Shown here piece after piece: positions 25,491 to 38,450 of a stretch of 64,000 nucleotides of DNA. Source of the DNA: Pelecanus crispus (taxonomy: Eukaryota; Chordata; Aves; Pelecaniformes; Pelecanidae); NCBI RefSeq assembly GCF_030463565.1, contig NC_134648.1, forward strand, positions 48,174,346-48,238,345. The letters run 5' to 3'. A program made the position numbers and the translations under genes. Position 1 is the stretch's first letter. Each line of letters starts with the position of its first letter. The notes under the pieces are model-generated. The model worked only from the letters and a program-made list of their open reading frames with translations, was not told the DNA's origin and did no database searches.

Positions 25491-26559
25491 CCATCCCCTG
25501 GAAAAGAGGAAAAGGTTATACCTCATGGCGAATCAGCTAGAAAAGTTATTGAAAATTAGAAGGGTGGGAACTGAAAAGCATGAACCTAACCAATGCATTA
25601 TCCACTGAGTTACCTCCTACTTGGTGATGCTGGAACTGTTGCCTTTTTTAGTGTGGCTTAAAGAAATCCTGTTAATTAAAGTACTAGGGACTGAAACTGA
25701 ACATGACTGGGAAATGGGAAACCAAGAGTGACATAGAGTAGAAAGTTACTTGGGTTAAAAAGAGCTGTGTGAATACATCCAAGATTTTTTGCAACTATTA
25801 ACTCTAATAAAAAGTGGGATTCCTTTCCCTTGTGTTCCTTTTTCCATAAGGGTGATAGGTAGTGGGTATTGGCAGGAAATGTTTGGTGAACTGGATATTT
25901 AAATCAAGGAGGAGTTCCAGATATGAAATCTGAGCATTTGTGTCAAAACCTTGGTTGTAGGGCTGTTCTAGGATATTACAGCATATGTACTACAAAGAGC
26001 TCTTCCACACCAAACAATTCAGTTGTAATCTCACACACCAAGTGCAAAATCCCTTTTTTCTTCTGTCTTGAAGCCCAGATTAATTCCTCAAACCCGTTTG
26101 GTGAATTCCAAACAGCAAATACACTCGAGAGTATTCAACTCAAATGAACAACTCATCAATGGAGAAATAGGTTAAATTTGGCAAATAGAGTATTTGCTAG
26201 ATATTGCTTGCTTAGCTTTACAGGGGACTGGAAAGGACAAGCCAAAACAGCTGTTCCTAGTCTTTGCATGAGAGAAGTTTCCTTGAAGAAGGCATTAGAA
26301 GTCTGTTATTCTGGGACAGAAAAGACAAGAGAACGGGAAGAATTTACTGGCAGTGAGCTTTGGCAATGGTGATGGGAGGCGAAAGGATAGGATGGTAAAC
26401 AGAGGGACTGGATGAAAATAGGCAGGGAGGTTGAAGGCAACAGATAGGAGCGGGAGATACCAGAGGGGTGGGGAGCATAGGGGAGGAGGCGAGGGAGTGA
26501 GCCAGGAGAAGACAGCGTGACTGTGTCTGATCTACACTGACGAGTACCAATGTTAACTG
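25491..26559. other. intergenic, no gene recognised
   Basis: AT-rich single-copy-looking sequence followed by a purine-rich tract near 26370-26510 (AGGGAGG and GGGGAGG words). I see no exon and no assignable repeat. Confidence 0.5.
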
Positions 26560-26765
26560 TCACCTCTCATCTCCAAACTAAATCACACCTGGAATTGGAG
26601 GCAGCGAGGAGCTGATAGAGTCAGCCTTAGAGAGCCGACAAGTCAATCAGAGCGGAGATGCGTGGAGAGACACCAGCTTTATAGGGCTCGGTGCCTTCAT
26701 TCATCGCGGGATTTACACCTGTCAGCCTCCTGGCGCAGGGAGCGCACTGGGACTCACTTCAGCAC
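26560..26765. promoter_or_regulatory. candidate conserved non-coding element
   Basis: It contains AAATCACACCTGG near 26579 and TTTACACCTGTCAGC near 26711 (T-box-like CACACCT/ACACCT and E-box/TGTCA words), GTCAATCAGAG near 26642, AGCTTTATAGGGC near 26674 and CATTCATCGCGGG near 26698, with CpGs preserved. It has no coding frame. Evidence is composition and motif spacing only. Confidence 0.3.
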
Positions 26766-28534
26766 CACTTAAAATGGGACAACAGACACATTACTGCAAT
26801 CACCCTCTGCTCTCCTTTCCTCTGGAGGGTGCATTTTATATTACAGGCAGCTTGGCTGCCTTTGCTAGTTGCATTTGAAGCTGAACGCATCTGCCATGAG
26901 GGAAAGGACTGCCTGCATCTCAGGACCTGGAGGACTATTCCCCACACAGCTGCAATGTCCCAGACCAAAGCGGGAGGGAAGGCTGCGCAGGGCAGGGGGA
27001 AATGACAGGGTAACCACTTGCTAACCAAAAGGCTTCAGAAGCTATGTAGGCTGCGCAAACCCATCTCATTATCTGTGTCTGTCATGCTATTTATTAGAAG
27101 AGGTCAGCGGAGGCCAAACCAAGAGATCAGCCTGCCTGTCTTCTACCCAGCTCTTCTCAAATACCTGCACTGCTCTGTAAAGACCCTCCTCTCCTTTCAA
27201 AAGAGCCCCCAGATCAGAACTCTTCCCTGCTGGCTAAATCCTGGGTACCAAAGCTTGTGATACAGGCTTTGAGCTGCCTGATCTCTTAATCCAGCTGTGT
27301 GTATTCATTTGAAACTGAAAGCAGCTCCTTTTTGTCGTCTGCTTCTCAGCATTAACTTCTCTTTGATGTAATTCTTGCTTCCGATGCTCTCTTCCTTCAT
27401 GGGGAAGATTAGTGTGAAATTGGCCTGCTTCTCCAGAGACTGCAGTGTTAAGCCTCCAACACTTGGTCCTTATTGGAAATCCTTAACCCACATCGAGGGG
27501 AGGGGGGGAAGGAAACTGTAAGAGTCCCAGACTTTACTCTGCCAGGGCTCTGATGCCTCCATTGCCTTTGCTGTTTTGGGAGTAAGGAACGTGGGGGTCG
27601 AAGGAGGTAGGGATGTGCTCTGAGTGATGAAGGTATTTTAGAGCAGGGACAAAAATGGCATCCTAGCTGCTAGGCATATATATCCTCTCAGTTAGGTTGA
27701 GAAGAGAGGATGGTCATGCAGGGGTAATCATAGGGGACTGTGAGCATGCAAACAGTATGCCCAGGCTGGTCAGTGACACCCACATTTTGGGAGTTAAACC
27801 ACAAAACTGGTCATTGCTAATCTGCTTTGAAGAAGTAGGCTTGGAGGTGGATTGCCTATGCCCATGTGGTGGGGATGGAGTGCAGGGGACAGAAGTTCCC
27901 TCTTCTTCTGGGAGTGATGTGGCTGCAGGGTTGCCTTGTGCTTCATCTGGAGTCTTTTCCTCGTGAGAAGAGCGATGGGCTCAGTGGGGATGAACTTCCG
28001 TGAGCTCCAGAACTGCAGTTCCTGAGTGTCTATGCCTTAGACAAGTTGCTTGTGAGGGTCTCCCTTCCCCACAGTGCCAGGACAACATCCCTTGCTCTCC
28101 CTTTCACCCTGCTTCTTGTGCCTGCCTTCCCCTACATGGCTGGTCTCTGTCTTCCATCATCCCGCCATTACATGTTCTTCTACTTCAACTTTACTCCACC
28201 AACCACTTCCACCAGCCCTTGGACCCGCTCCTGCTGCTTCCTCCTCCACCAGCCTCTCCTGCCCACACTGTTCTTCCTGGTGGCTCTTCCCTGGTCCCCA
28301 CATCCTCAGGTCCTGACATGTGCTGCACTCCAGCCCCACCATCCCCTCCTGCTTGGTCCTGCTCCGTTGCTTTCCCCACAAACAGATGGTGCCATTATCT
28401 CAGGGAAGGGCCTTGAGTACCCCCCTTGGTTTAGCCTTGTGCTTCCTCTCACTTGGTTGCCCCCCTCCCTTACCTAGGTCTGCAAATCACTCCTTCCCAT
28501 GTCAGCCAGCAAATTGGTTTATCCTCCCCCCATC
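26766..28534. other. intergenic, no gene recognised
   Basis: No gene found. A CT- and CCA-rich stretch at about 28060-28500 produces several overlapping plus-strand frames (28000-28416, 28046-28477, 28320-28763). They are proline-, serine- and leucine-rich and overlap in all three frames, the signature of low-complexity composition rather than coding. Confidence 0.5.
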
Positions 28535-28870
28535 CCAGCTTTCATTACCTTGCCGAAATGAAGCGATATCTCCTCGGCGGAGGCTTCCCGTCGCTGCAGC
28601 CAGTACCCAAATCATGAGAGCTGGCATAATAAATGAAGACAAAGTGCTGGCGGCCTGGGCCATCTCTCCCACTGCGCCACTAGCCGCTGCCAGCTTCATT
28701 ATTCGCTTAAGTTGCCGGAGAAAATTACTTAACCCTGACCCGTGTATTAGGGCCCTGTATTAATGCTGCGACAGGCGTCTCTTACAGCAAAGAACAATTT
28801 ATTAGAGCCGAAACAGGCTGCTTTTCTCTGTCATTTTTCCAATCTGAGCTTTGAACACACATCATTAAAC
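28535..28870. promoter_or_regulatory. strong candidate conserved non-coding element
   Basis: Over 330 bases the sequence keeps many CpGs (GCCGAAATGAAGCGATATC, CTCCTCGGCGGAGGC, CCCGTCGCTGC) interleaved with homeodomain words: GGCATAATAAATGAAG (28623), CTTCATTATTCGCTTAAG (28694), GAAAATTACTTAACC (28721), CTGTATTAATGCTGCG (28755), and ACAATTTATTAGAGCC (28794). No repeat or coding explanation is seen. This is the clearest enhancer-like block of the intergenic region by eye. Confidence 0.45.
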
Positions 28871-31800
28871 TTGTCTGACTCTCTCCCCTTCTCCATCATT
28901 CCTTTTTTATTTTTTTAAACAGAAAGCGCTGTAGAGAATGGAGATTGTTCTGAACTCACTGAGTGCCTCGGACTTTGCCCCCTCCTTTCTCCCCCTATGC
29001 TCTTTCCTCCAAACACAACCCATATCTCCATCTCTCTCTGTCTAATTCACCCTTACTCTCCTCTTTGTAGTCACATTTCTGTTTTTCAAACTCTTCCTCT
29101 TGAAATTCTCTCATATTCTCTGCTTGCAGCTCTGTTTGTTTGCCTGTCCCTCTTTGCACAGGTGTCACAGTCTCTTTCACTCCATGAGTTTAGCTAATCT
29201 CCTCACTTCTTTCTCTGTGCTGAACTGGAGGAAAGATTCTGGGAAGTGCATACTCCCTATGCCAGCATAGGGTCTGTCCCACCTTGCCCTGCCCTGGGAC
29301 TCCCTGGGACACCAGAGATCATCAGAGCATCTCGGAGTTGCCCTATGAATTGATTTTTCAACACTTTCACCCTCATCCCATTCTCTCCAAGGGCTCCACC
29401 TAACCACTGTTTGGTCCTCTACATCACCCAGCAGTGCCCAAGCAGTGTGAGCACCAGGAAGGGTTTCAGCAGGACTGGCTCTGTGTGTGTGAAGCAGCTT
29501 TCTTCTTACTTGCTGCAATACTGCCACATGTTTTGTTGGGGTTCAGTTATGCTCTCTTTTTTTATAGTTGACTCATTATAAGATCTAGAGTAATGCATGA
29601 TTATGCAGAAACATGGTCAAAATAATCATGCTGTCCCTTTTGAATCCCATGCTGATGGACCAAACACATAGAGGCAAAGAGAAGTTAGATACAGGGTGAT
29701 GGCCAAGAAAGTAATAATAAATAGGAACATTGGTCATTTTAGCTCAGTAGCATTGAAGCTGCATGTAGAGTCTTGTTTAGTTCCCCTACCCCCGCTGTGT
29801 TAATTTGCATTTTTTTTTCCTCTCTCTTTGTATACCATCTATCAACTTCCATGTTGTTTTCTCACTGACCCATTTAATGAGATGATTGTGTAGATCTTCT
29901 ATCACTGTAATATTTAAGTTCTGTCTTTTCTTTTTCCCTTTTTCAGTGCTTTTCCCTGTTTGAGAAGCTGTAATCTTCTCTCCTCTTTGCCATCCATCTT
30001 CTTGTGTTATCTCAGTCACTGTCCTTGGTTCACTGTCACTACTTGGCTCTTTTTCCCCCAAACACCTCCCCTTTCTATTCCTTTTACATATTCCAGTTGT
30101 CCCCTTTCCCAGTCTCATTCCACTCTAGTCATTATAATTGACACTTCAGAGTCATCAATTGGGATGGATTTAGCGGGAGGCTGACCATGCAGTCGCTCCC
30201 CTTTTCTACTTCCTGATGGGCTGCAGAGAGACAAAGAGAGAGAGAGAGGATGAGAAGCAGCCATACGAGCTCTTCCTCAGACCTCATTGCTGCAGCCATG
30301 CGAAGTTGGTGGCAGAATACTGTCTGAGGAAGAAAATAGCTAGTAGTGGAGGCTTTTGCAAACGCCTGATCATTTTGGGTTTGAGATGCAAGGCCTAGAC
30401 TTCCCCACTTGAAGGCAACATGGGCTATGTGTGTGCAGAACAGTAGCTCAGACAGGGTATCCAAAACTGGAGGCTACCAGCTTAAGAGTAGCCTCTGTGG
30501 AGCCTCAGCTGTTTAAGGCTTGGTGAGAGGGCATTTGTAGCCAACTGCCCAGGACTGAGTGCGTAGTCCCTGGGTCAGGCTGCCTATCATGCTATTGTGT
30601 TTTGTCTCCAGGACCCCTCTGGTCAGAGATCAGATTAGCTGAGGGGCTGGCATGAAAGCTATGTCGGCCTTATTATCAATTGTATTAGACCAGAGCTACC
30701 TACTAATATGGGATCTTCCTCTTTATTCATTAGTTGACTGGTGATACTACAAATTCAAGGCTAAGCCCTCAGCATCTTTAGAAGAAGACAACATGAGTAA
30801 CCCAGAATTTCAACACACAAACTATTTATGATAAGCATTCTTCTCCATTTCCATTTTACTGGTGATTTGCACAAGAAATCAGCAAGAAATGGACACTTTG
30901 TTAAAGAGGAAAGGCTAAATATACAGAATCTCACAAATCATTCTGGCTTCAAAGATTTCAAAGTCTGGTGCTGGGCTTACTCTTAACTGTCTCTTAACAA
31001 TTTGCTCTTTGCCAGTAATTGTCCCATGGGGATAAACAAATTAAGAGAAATTGCTAAGAGCTGAATGGATCTTGGTGACCACTCTGCCCTCCAGCTAGCT
31101 TTCCAAGAGACCATATATTCCTGGACATGTCCTCTACTTGTCAGCAATAAAACTTGGTGCTAAAATGTGAGGCCTTGACTTGTGTGGAGGGTCTGCTTCT
31201 GTCTGGATCTCCCAGAGGAGCTGGAGATTACTAGAGCTCAACACATGGTCATGGGTAGATGGGATTAGGCTAAGAAGTGGTAGGAGATCTGCCTGGGGTG
31301 GGAGTTAGGAGAGGTTGTTTGGGCCACTTTATGCAGAACTCCATACACTGTGACAATGAGCACTTCTGTTTGCCTTCATATTCTCCTGCATGATCTAGAG
31401 AAGTAGCCCATTTACCTTCTAAAAGTATTTCTGTTTTCACATCAATTTATTGTGAGCGCCATGCTGGATTGAGTTTCCTGCAGTCTATAGAGTGAGACAA
31501 TCTGCCCTGCACCCCGAGCCTAGAGGAATGGCTTTTGTCAAAGGAAGAGGAGAGTTCAGTCCCCATAATGTTTTTCAACCTGTGGCTGCTCAGCTGATAC
31601 TTTGACTTCTCTGTTGCAGCTTTTCTCTCCAGTGTGGACCTTGCCAAAGTCCCCTTTGTCATCTCAGAACAGGATTTTTGACAGTGTTAAGTACAGCATT
31701 GGCAATAGAATAACAACAACAACAACAAAATCCTAATAATTAAAGCATTAACTATGAACTAGTATTGACTATGGGAATAATGGGTTAGATAGGTTACTCT

Positions 31801-32884
31801 ACTTTAGTAGAATCTTTATTATCTTCCTGTCCACTGCAAATTTGTCTGGGATGCCAAAGGTTTATATTGAAAAAAAAAGGAAAATTAAAGCGTTGGGTTT
31901 TTTTCATTGCATCATTCACATGCAAGGTAGGAGAAGTTCAACTTTTTATCCTAGTCCCATCCCCTAATGTTTATGCGGGCTGGATGAATTTTCAAGGCTG
32001 CTTACCTTCCCGAAGGGGGAGAAAGTTATTTCTAGCAATGTCAGGAATCAAGGGGATTCTGTAGCTATTTGTCAGGGGAGTGATTGTAAGCTGAAGGACA
32101 GCAAATTCATGAAGACATACACATGGTGCATGAGATGGCTTGGGGGCTGGTGGGCTGTATCACAGCAGGGATACCTCTAAAATACGGGAAAGAGCTCAGG
32201 AGATACGCATGGAAAGAGTGGTGCAAAAGCCGGAGTACAGTCTGGGGTAGTTTTCTTCCACTTGTATGTCATTTCTGTGAGTGAGACGGTCAGGGGTCCT
32301 AGTTTTTAGCCACCTGTTGAGGAATCAGCTAATGAGAGACACTCTGAATGGCCATGTGTGACCTCCCCATGTAGCTGGGAGGGAAGCCAAGACTTTTGTA
32401 CATCTTCTTCTTTGGCCATCAGGGAAAGGCATTTAAGGTGAGTTGTCAGCTGGGCCTTTAGGAGCTGAACAACTCCACTGGGCTTTTGGTTATGAGTGTG
32501 CAGGCTCTGCCACCTTGTAAAGCATCTCTCCAGCCACTAAACCTGCTGATCTTTGGAACTTCTTCGTGGCTTTTTCCTGAGATGTGGGTAGGGGGTCACT
32601 GAGTCCGACAAGGAGAAGAGCAGTGGAGGAGATGGCAGTGAGGGTGAGAGGGTATGGTTGGTTGGTGTGGCTGCCCTTCTGCTGGGAGTCCCTCCCGAAT
32701 TCCCTGCCATTCTCCTGCTTAGCCTGATAGCTCCTCCAAGTTCTCTAATCACCTTCTTGCTGTAATGAGCCTCTCATCTCACTGATGGAAATCAGGGTAT
32801 TTGGTTATGAAAGGGACACTGTTAATAACACGATCTCTCTCTTCCCCACTCCATCCCCCACTCCCCCTGCCAGCCCCCCTCCCA
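28871..32884. other. intergenic, no gene recognised
   Basis: No gene or assignable mobile element. Simple repeats include (AG)n near 30232-30250 and an (AAC)n microsatellite near 31711-31727. Pyrimidine-rich sequence spans about 29000-29180 and 29815-30120. Open frames here are short and domain-free. Confidence 0.5.
31708..31728. repeat. (AAC)n microsatellite
   Basis: Five to six uninterrupted AAC units follow GAATAAC. It is a short trinucleotide microsatellite, not part of a coding sequence. Confidence 0.8.
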
Positions 32885-33125
32885 GCTCTCCACACAATTC
32901 TCTCAATTAACGATAGGCAGAAATTAATTTTTCTCCTGGACTGAAACAATTGCTTGGCGGAGGATTGCCAGCTCGGCTCCAGATAGGGACCTTTCCCAGC
33001 AGGGCCCAGAGAAAGGAGGAGAGACCAAGGCGATAAGCAGGGCCCTATCAGCAGCCACAGGACGCAGTAATACAAATGTTATCCTTAGAAATGTATTTAA
33101 AGAGGATATGTTTATAATTCGAAGG
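32885..33125. promoter_or_regulatory. candidate conserved non-coding element
   Basis: Motif-dense block: CTCTCAATTAACGATAGG (32900), GAAATTAATTTTTC (32921), AACAATTGCTTGG (32945), CCAGATAGGGACC (32979), GCGATAAGCAGG (33030), AATACAAATGTTATCC (33069) and GTTTATAATTCG (33110). These are homeodomain, GATA and SOX-like words in a short span with retained CpGs. It is not coding and not an identifiable repeat. Confidence 0.4.
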
Positions 33126-36100
33126 GGATTGTCAGGCTGCTCCCCTCCCCCTCCCTGCAGATCCACGCTGCTGCCTTCTTCCTTACCATGAAGAGCTCTC
33201 AACCCTCCGAAAGGCTTGGCAATGTCAGCACCGCAGGCTCCCCTGGCCACAGCACGGCACGCAAAAGCCAGGTAAGGCAGCGAGCAGGATCTGCTCAAGG
33301 GGAAGGGGCTTGCAGCAGATCTACTTGAGTCTTGAGCAACAAGAGGCAAGGACCAGGCAAATATGCTGTGCAGAAAGAAAGCAGTGATAGGAGGAATGAG
33401 CAATTACATGGAGATAAGGGAGGAGAGTTCTAGCTGCAGGCCGGTCTGGAGGGCAGGGGGAGGTTAAGTGCAGCCTGGGGCAGGGATCCGGCTGCTGGTG
33501 CATACAGCTGTGTTGCAGTAACACTTGTGACTCAGAAAATGCTGTCCTTTTGATTGCTTTCGAAAGCTACACATTTATAGATCCCATATGCATAATAGCT
33601 CCATGTTTAAAAATAAGCCATCCGGCCCAGCTCAACCTACGGATGCCAGCCAACCTGCAGGGCTACTCCAACAAGCGTGCCCCTGGCTGAAACACGCAGC
33701 CCAGTTCACACATCCAGCGAGTAGAGCACCTTCACCTTCCCCTCAAATAAGGAATGACAATGCATCCAGTGAGGGCTTCTGGCAACCCCTGCTTGCCTAC
33801 TTCATGCAGACTTCTAAGATGCCCTGCAGCCCTATGTAAGACCTGCTGCTCTCCTGTGTACCAGTTGATCTCACTGCAACCGGCAGATAATTGCAAGATG
33901 CAGGGACTGCAGGAGAGGAGCAAGAGACTCCACAGAGGATTTTAAGGAAGCAAAACCTGCAATCATTATAACTGCAAAAGGCATCATTCCAGCCTCCTCG
34001 AGGCTTCACCAGTCCTTGTGGGTGATCCCCACACCTGGCTTTGCTGGCTTTCTTTGAGGCCTATAATTTTAGAAACACCGCTTGTTCTTGCTGAGGGCAA
34101 ACTAGCACTCAGTTCCCACCACCCGACATTACCATCCACAATGTTCCAGCCCTCACCAGCATCACTGGTGCCACTGCCAGCTCTCTGCTGTCATGGTGAA
34201 TGTATTTCTTTTCTGAACATCAAAGCATCCTCAGGGGATTTAGCTGGGCCCCTGAGGCTGGCTGGGAGACTGCTCAGTGCCCCTCTGGGTGGCTCAGGGG
34301 CCACTGTTGTTACACCAGCAATGGCAGGTGGACAGGCACCGTAGTAAGAACTTAGACCATTCCAGTCCTACAGAAGTCCTTGGTCTATTGCCAAATAAAG
34401 CAAATTATCAAATAAAATGTGTTAGATAAGATATGAGTAGTTTCATGACCAGGCTTTCAGATGCAAGACTAAGAGGATTCCTGTAATTTGTTTAGTGGTT
34501 CTTCAGTTCCTGCCTTGCTTGCACTCAGTTTCTCATTTTATTTAGTTCTTGCTTCCAAGTTACAGCATTATTAACATCCTGCTTACTATATTTAAATGTC
34601 CTTTCCACAGAAGAATCCAAGTAAAACTAATTTCTCTTCATTTTTAAAATTTCTTTCCCAAGGAACTCTGCATCTGTGATGCCTTGTCTCTTGCCTGCAC
34701 AGTAATGATCATGTTTGGTTTATGTTGCCTCACACCTGTATTTACAGTGTCCTCTCCACAGCAATCAGGGGTTTGACTTGGCCATAACAGCAGGAGTGGC
34801 ACCTCGTCACAAGTTCCAACCATGTACCCCGCACATGGTCATTGCTCAGCTGACTGCTAGCAGCCACCAAGTCCCCGTGAATCCTGACTGAGGTAGGATC
34901 TGCATCTCTGTTCAGTGCTCAGCACACAATACTGGAAGGAGGGTGGCCCTCATGCACCAGGTTCCACAAACCTCCTGGCTCCCCTCACTTCAGCTCATTC
35001 TGTCTCCACCATGCAGGCTTTGTCCATCCTCTGCCAGATGTGTGAAGGCAGGCAGCAATCCCAGCAGGTGCAGAGCACCTCTATGACTAGTGGGGCAGCA
35101 AGGGTGTAGGAGAGGATTTGATAGACCCTGCTGGCCTGCCAGTGCAGGGGAGCAGCATTAGACCAGAGAAGATCTGATTCATTGAGTCTAAATAAAAGAT
35201 GCATGTTTTAAAATACAAAATTAATTTATTGCTGTTAAGTGTGAGAACCTCTTCCATTTGCTGTGTGCAAGCAAAGTCTTTTGGTCTCATGCAGAGATGC
35301 TGGGCAAACAATAAGCCCTAAAAGCCAGCCCACATTTAACAGGACTAGCTTGACCCAGCGGGATATTAAAATGCAACATTTACAGACAGGCCAGCCTCAT
35401 TTTCTATATTACTTCAAGTTCATAGCTAGAAAGTTCTTTTAGACATCTCCCCACAGTGTACTAGGGTCATTGGAAATTAAGCACAGGTCTGTCACAGGAC
35501 ACTGAAACACAGGTCATCCCCAGTTATTGGGACTATCGGGAATCCTTCAAAGTCCACATTAAATGAACACCAAAGATGCTGGCAGCAGATTACTCAGAGG
35601 AACATAATGTAGGCCTGAGTTTTACTTCACTCTCAAAGACGCTTGAGAAACAGATCATATTAGGGAAACACCAGCTGACGCTTGTAGAACAGCAACCAGA
35701 AATAAACTGACCCTCTCTGCCCCACAGTCATTGGCAGGAGTCCCAATGTTGGGCTGAGAAAGAGCATTGACTGTAGAGAAAAAAAAATCTACTACTATGG
35801 TTTGCAAAAGAATGCAGACAGGGTATCTGCCCTGCAAATAACACCAAAGAAGCAGCAAATGAAAACACCAAATTTCAGGTTATTTTCTGTCTCTGCTCCC
35901 ACCCTGACTCCCTCAGCAGCTTGGTTTCTCCCCCAGTTCCCTGCACTGCTGGACAACTGCCTCAGATCAACACACAACGATACTGATGGTGTTGTCGTAA
36001 CCTCTGTCACAGGCGAGCATGTGGGGACTTGTACTTCCAGGGCCATGGGAGTCACTAGTTTGAACTGTGGCTGGTTTCTTTGGCAACACCCATGGAATGA

Positions 36101-37224
36101 CACTGGGGCATGAAGTTGGGATGGGACCACTGTGTGAGGGAAAGCCACAGAGCTGTCTCTGCAGTTGACTGATGAGCTTGAGCTCCTGCGTTGAAGTTCC
36201 TGGGTTCTCCTCGTGCCGTTTGTTCCCTTCCCTCAGCATCTCCTGCTATTGCCAGCCTGACACTTCTCAGTGAGGTTGTGAAGCCACCTATCCTGGTGAC
36301 AGTAACATTCATCCCTTTTTCCCTCATATTTGGTAAAATATTCTTAATGGGGCAGTGACACGCCCAGCTACCTAGACAGGGCTGAAGCTACCACTAGAAG
36401 GTAAGATCAGTTGCATGGCCTTTACTAGCAGGGGTTCCCATGAAGCCAGTGGTACAAAGCGCTAGGAAGAGAAGCTAAGCTCTGTAAGCAAGTTGAGTAT
36501 TGTGGCACTGTCCTCCCTAGGCTTGTTCTTGGGGCTGGTATTCACTGATTGTAGCCCCATGCACACGGCCACAGCCTGCGTGACAGCCTCCGCCCCTCCC
36601 TGACATCTTCATCCAGCTTTTGTCGCTGGGCTGCCCATACTTAGCCAGCCTGGCAGCAGTCACTTCACACAGATGTCCACATTGGCGGACTGGCACCTCC
36701 GGATGGGAGCAATCCAAGGCAGAGACTGTGCCAGCTGCTGCGGGGGAGGCACCAGGGAGGATCTTGGCATGTGCAGAACCTCCCAGACACTGCTTCTTTC
36801 CACATTCAGGTGCTGTTTAAGCTTGGGCAGTGTTGGCATTTGAGAAACCAGGCTTTGAAGGTGTCTGAGGGAGCGTTCTTACAAGACGAGTAGACACAGC
36901 CTGTTAGCCACACCAAGACGCTGAGGTTTTTTTTGCAAAGACACATTGAGAAAGTCTCTCCCTCTGGGCCAAGTATACCTGTTTCTGGTAAGGGCCGTAT
37001 CTCTGAGCCAGGGTACATCCCACCAAACCCCCACAGCTTGACCAAGCTCTCAGCCCAGAGACTTTCCAATGGGCAACTCACAGCTCAAGAGCCAAAGTCT
37101 TCAGAAACTCCTTCCGGGTGGTGGGGCGGGAGGGAAACGTGGAGATATAGCCTTGTCCACCATGCACTTCTTCACTCCCTCCCTTTCAGCCCTGTCCTTT
37201 CTCAATACCCAGGAAAGATTAACT
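33126..37224. other. intergenic, no gene recognised
   Basis: No supported exon, RNA gene or transposon. The frames present are short and overlapping. TTGACTTGGCC and GATA-like words occur singly, without the clustering seen in the listed regulatory candidates. Confidence 0.5.
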
Positions 37225-37520
37225 CCTCTCCGTGCGCCAGAGAAAGTTATTATCATTAATGAAGAATTAAAAGGGAGTGATTAATAAAGGGCCCTTATCT
37301 GACAGCGAGGAGGAGGCCGGACAATGGGAGGAAGATGGAGAAAATGAAAAACAATAAATATGAAGCGTAAAAGGAGGCGAGCACTGCTCCCACTTGTTAG
37401 ATCGCAGCTGCATCTCCTGAGGGGGGAAGGCTCCAAATTGCTAATTACTGCCTCTGAAAAGACCTCGCTCTGATATGTTTTCTGCTGAAAGGTTCCCATT
37501 AATGAAGCAGCGATGATGCC
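37225..37520. promoter_or_regulatory. strong candidate conserved non-coding element
   Basis: Dense homeodomain and partner motifs: TTATTATCATTAATGAAG (37248), GTGATTAATAAAGGG (37277), CTTATCTGACAGCGAGG (37294, GATA plus a MEIS/TGIF-like TGACAG), AACAATAAATATGAAGCG (37350), TTGCTAATTACTGCC (37438) and CCATTAATGAAGCAGCG (37497). Coding potential is absent. The block lies about 3 kb upstream of the GPATCH2L promoter, so it could act on that gene or on a more distant one. Confidence 0.45.
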
Positions 37521-38279
37521 GTTTCCCTTTGACTTGCCTTCAATTCCCTCCCTGAGCTTCCTCCCAAGCCGGGAACAATGAGGCCCTGGGAGCTGGCGGC
37601 TCCCACAGGCCTCTTGGAGACTGGGCCGGGGGCAGCCGAGTGAGGGGAGCCGAGCCGGCTGTGAAATATGGAGGGGGGAGATAAGGCAAAGACAGAGGAA
37701 AGAGGCTCACTCCCAGGAGCCCAGGGAAAATTTGCAGTTATTATGAAGGAGATGAGACAGATTAAAAGCCCTTGTGTTCTGCGCTGCCCTTTTATTTAGT
37801 GGCTTCATCTCTGAGATGAAAGAAGTTGGAAATGACTTTCTCCGCGTTTTGCTGCAAGAAGCTTCACGGCACATTTTTTTACTTTATTCCTCCCTTTGTC
37901 TCTTGTCCCCTTTCTGTCTCTCTCTTTTTCCTTTTAACCCCTGGAAGGTTTTGCTGAGAAGCACCATGGGACCAGGCAGAGCATTTGCTAGGGTAGAGCA
38001 ACGACCCCTCTACTCTCCCCATCCTACCGGGCCGTACCTCTCCCGCTGCCTGCCGGAGAGGGAGCTGGGCAAAGGCGCTGCCACGACACGCTGCTAGCAT
38101 CCAGCTGAGATTCCTCTCCTGCTCACCTCGGAAATGTCCCTCACCACTAACCTCTCCTCTCCCACCTCCAAGCCCAGCAACAGTTCAGCGCTGTTGACCA
38201 CAGCCTCTGGGCAGGAAAAAGAAACCTGTGTGTAGAAAGCCCAGTGATGGATAACAATCCAGTTGGGATACCAGTGCTG

Positions 38280-38450
38280 AACTTTTTGTATCCCTAGAGC
38301 ATTTCACGAACACAACTAGTGCTGAGAAGATGGGCCAGTTCCTGCTGTCCACACAGGGAACCTGCAAACTGCACAGAGAGTAAACAATTTGCCAGGGACA
38401 CAGGATGAAGTTGAATGCAGGCAAGGATTCAAAATTTATCATCACTGGCC
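38280..38450 (+). repeat. MIR-like SINE remnant
   Basis: The words CACACAGGGAACCTGC, CACAGAGAGTAAACAATTTG, CCAGGGACACAGGATGAAG and GCAAGGATTCAAA follow the MIR core order (gaaactgaggcacagagaggttaag, ttgcccaaggtcacacag, ggattcgaac). It is diverged and incomplete. Confidence 0.55.

Noticed and set aside
28000..28763. Three overlapping plus-strand frames of 138-147 codons
   Set aside because: They result from a CT/CCA-rich stretch that is open in all frames and encodes only Pro/Ser/Leu-rich peptide. The 3' part coincides with a likely non-coding element.
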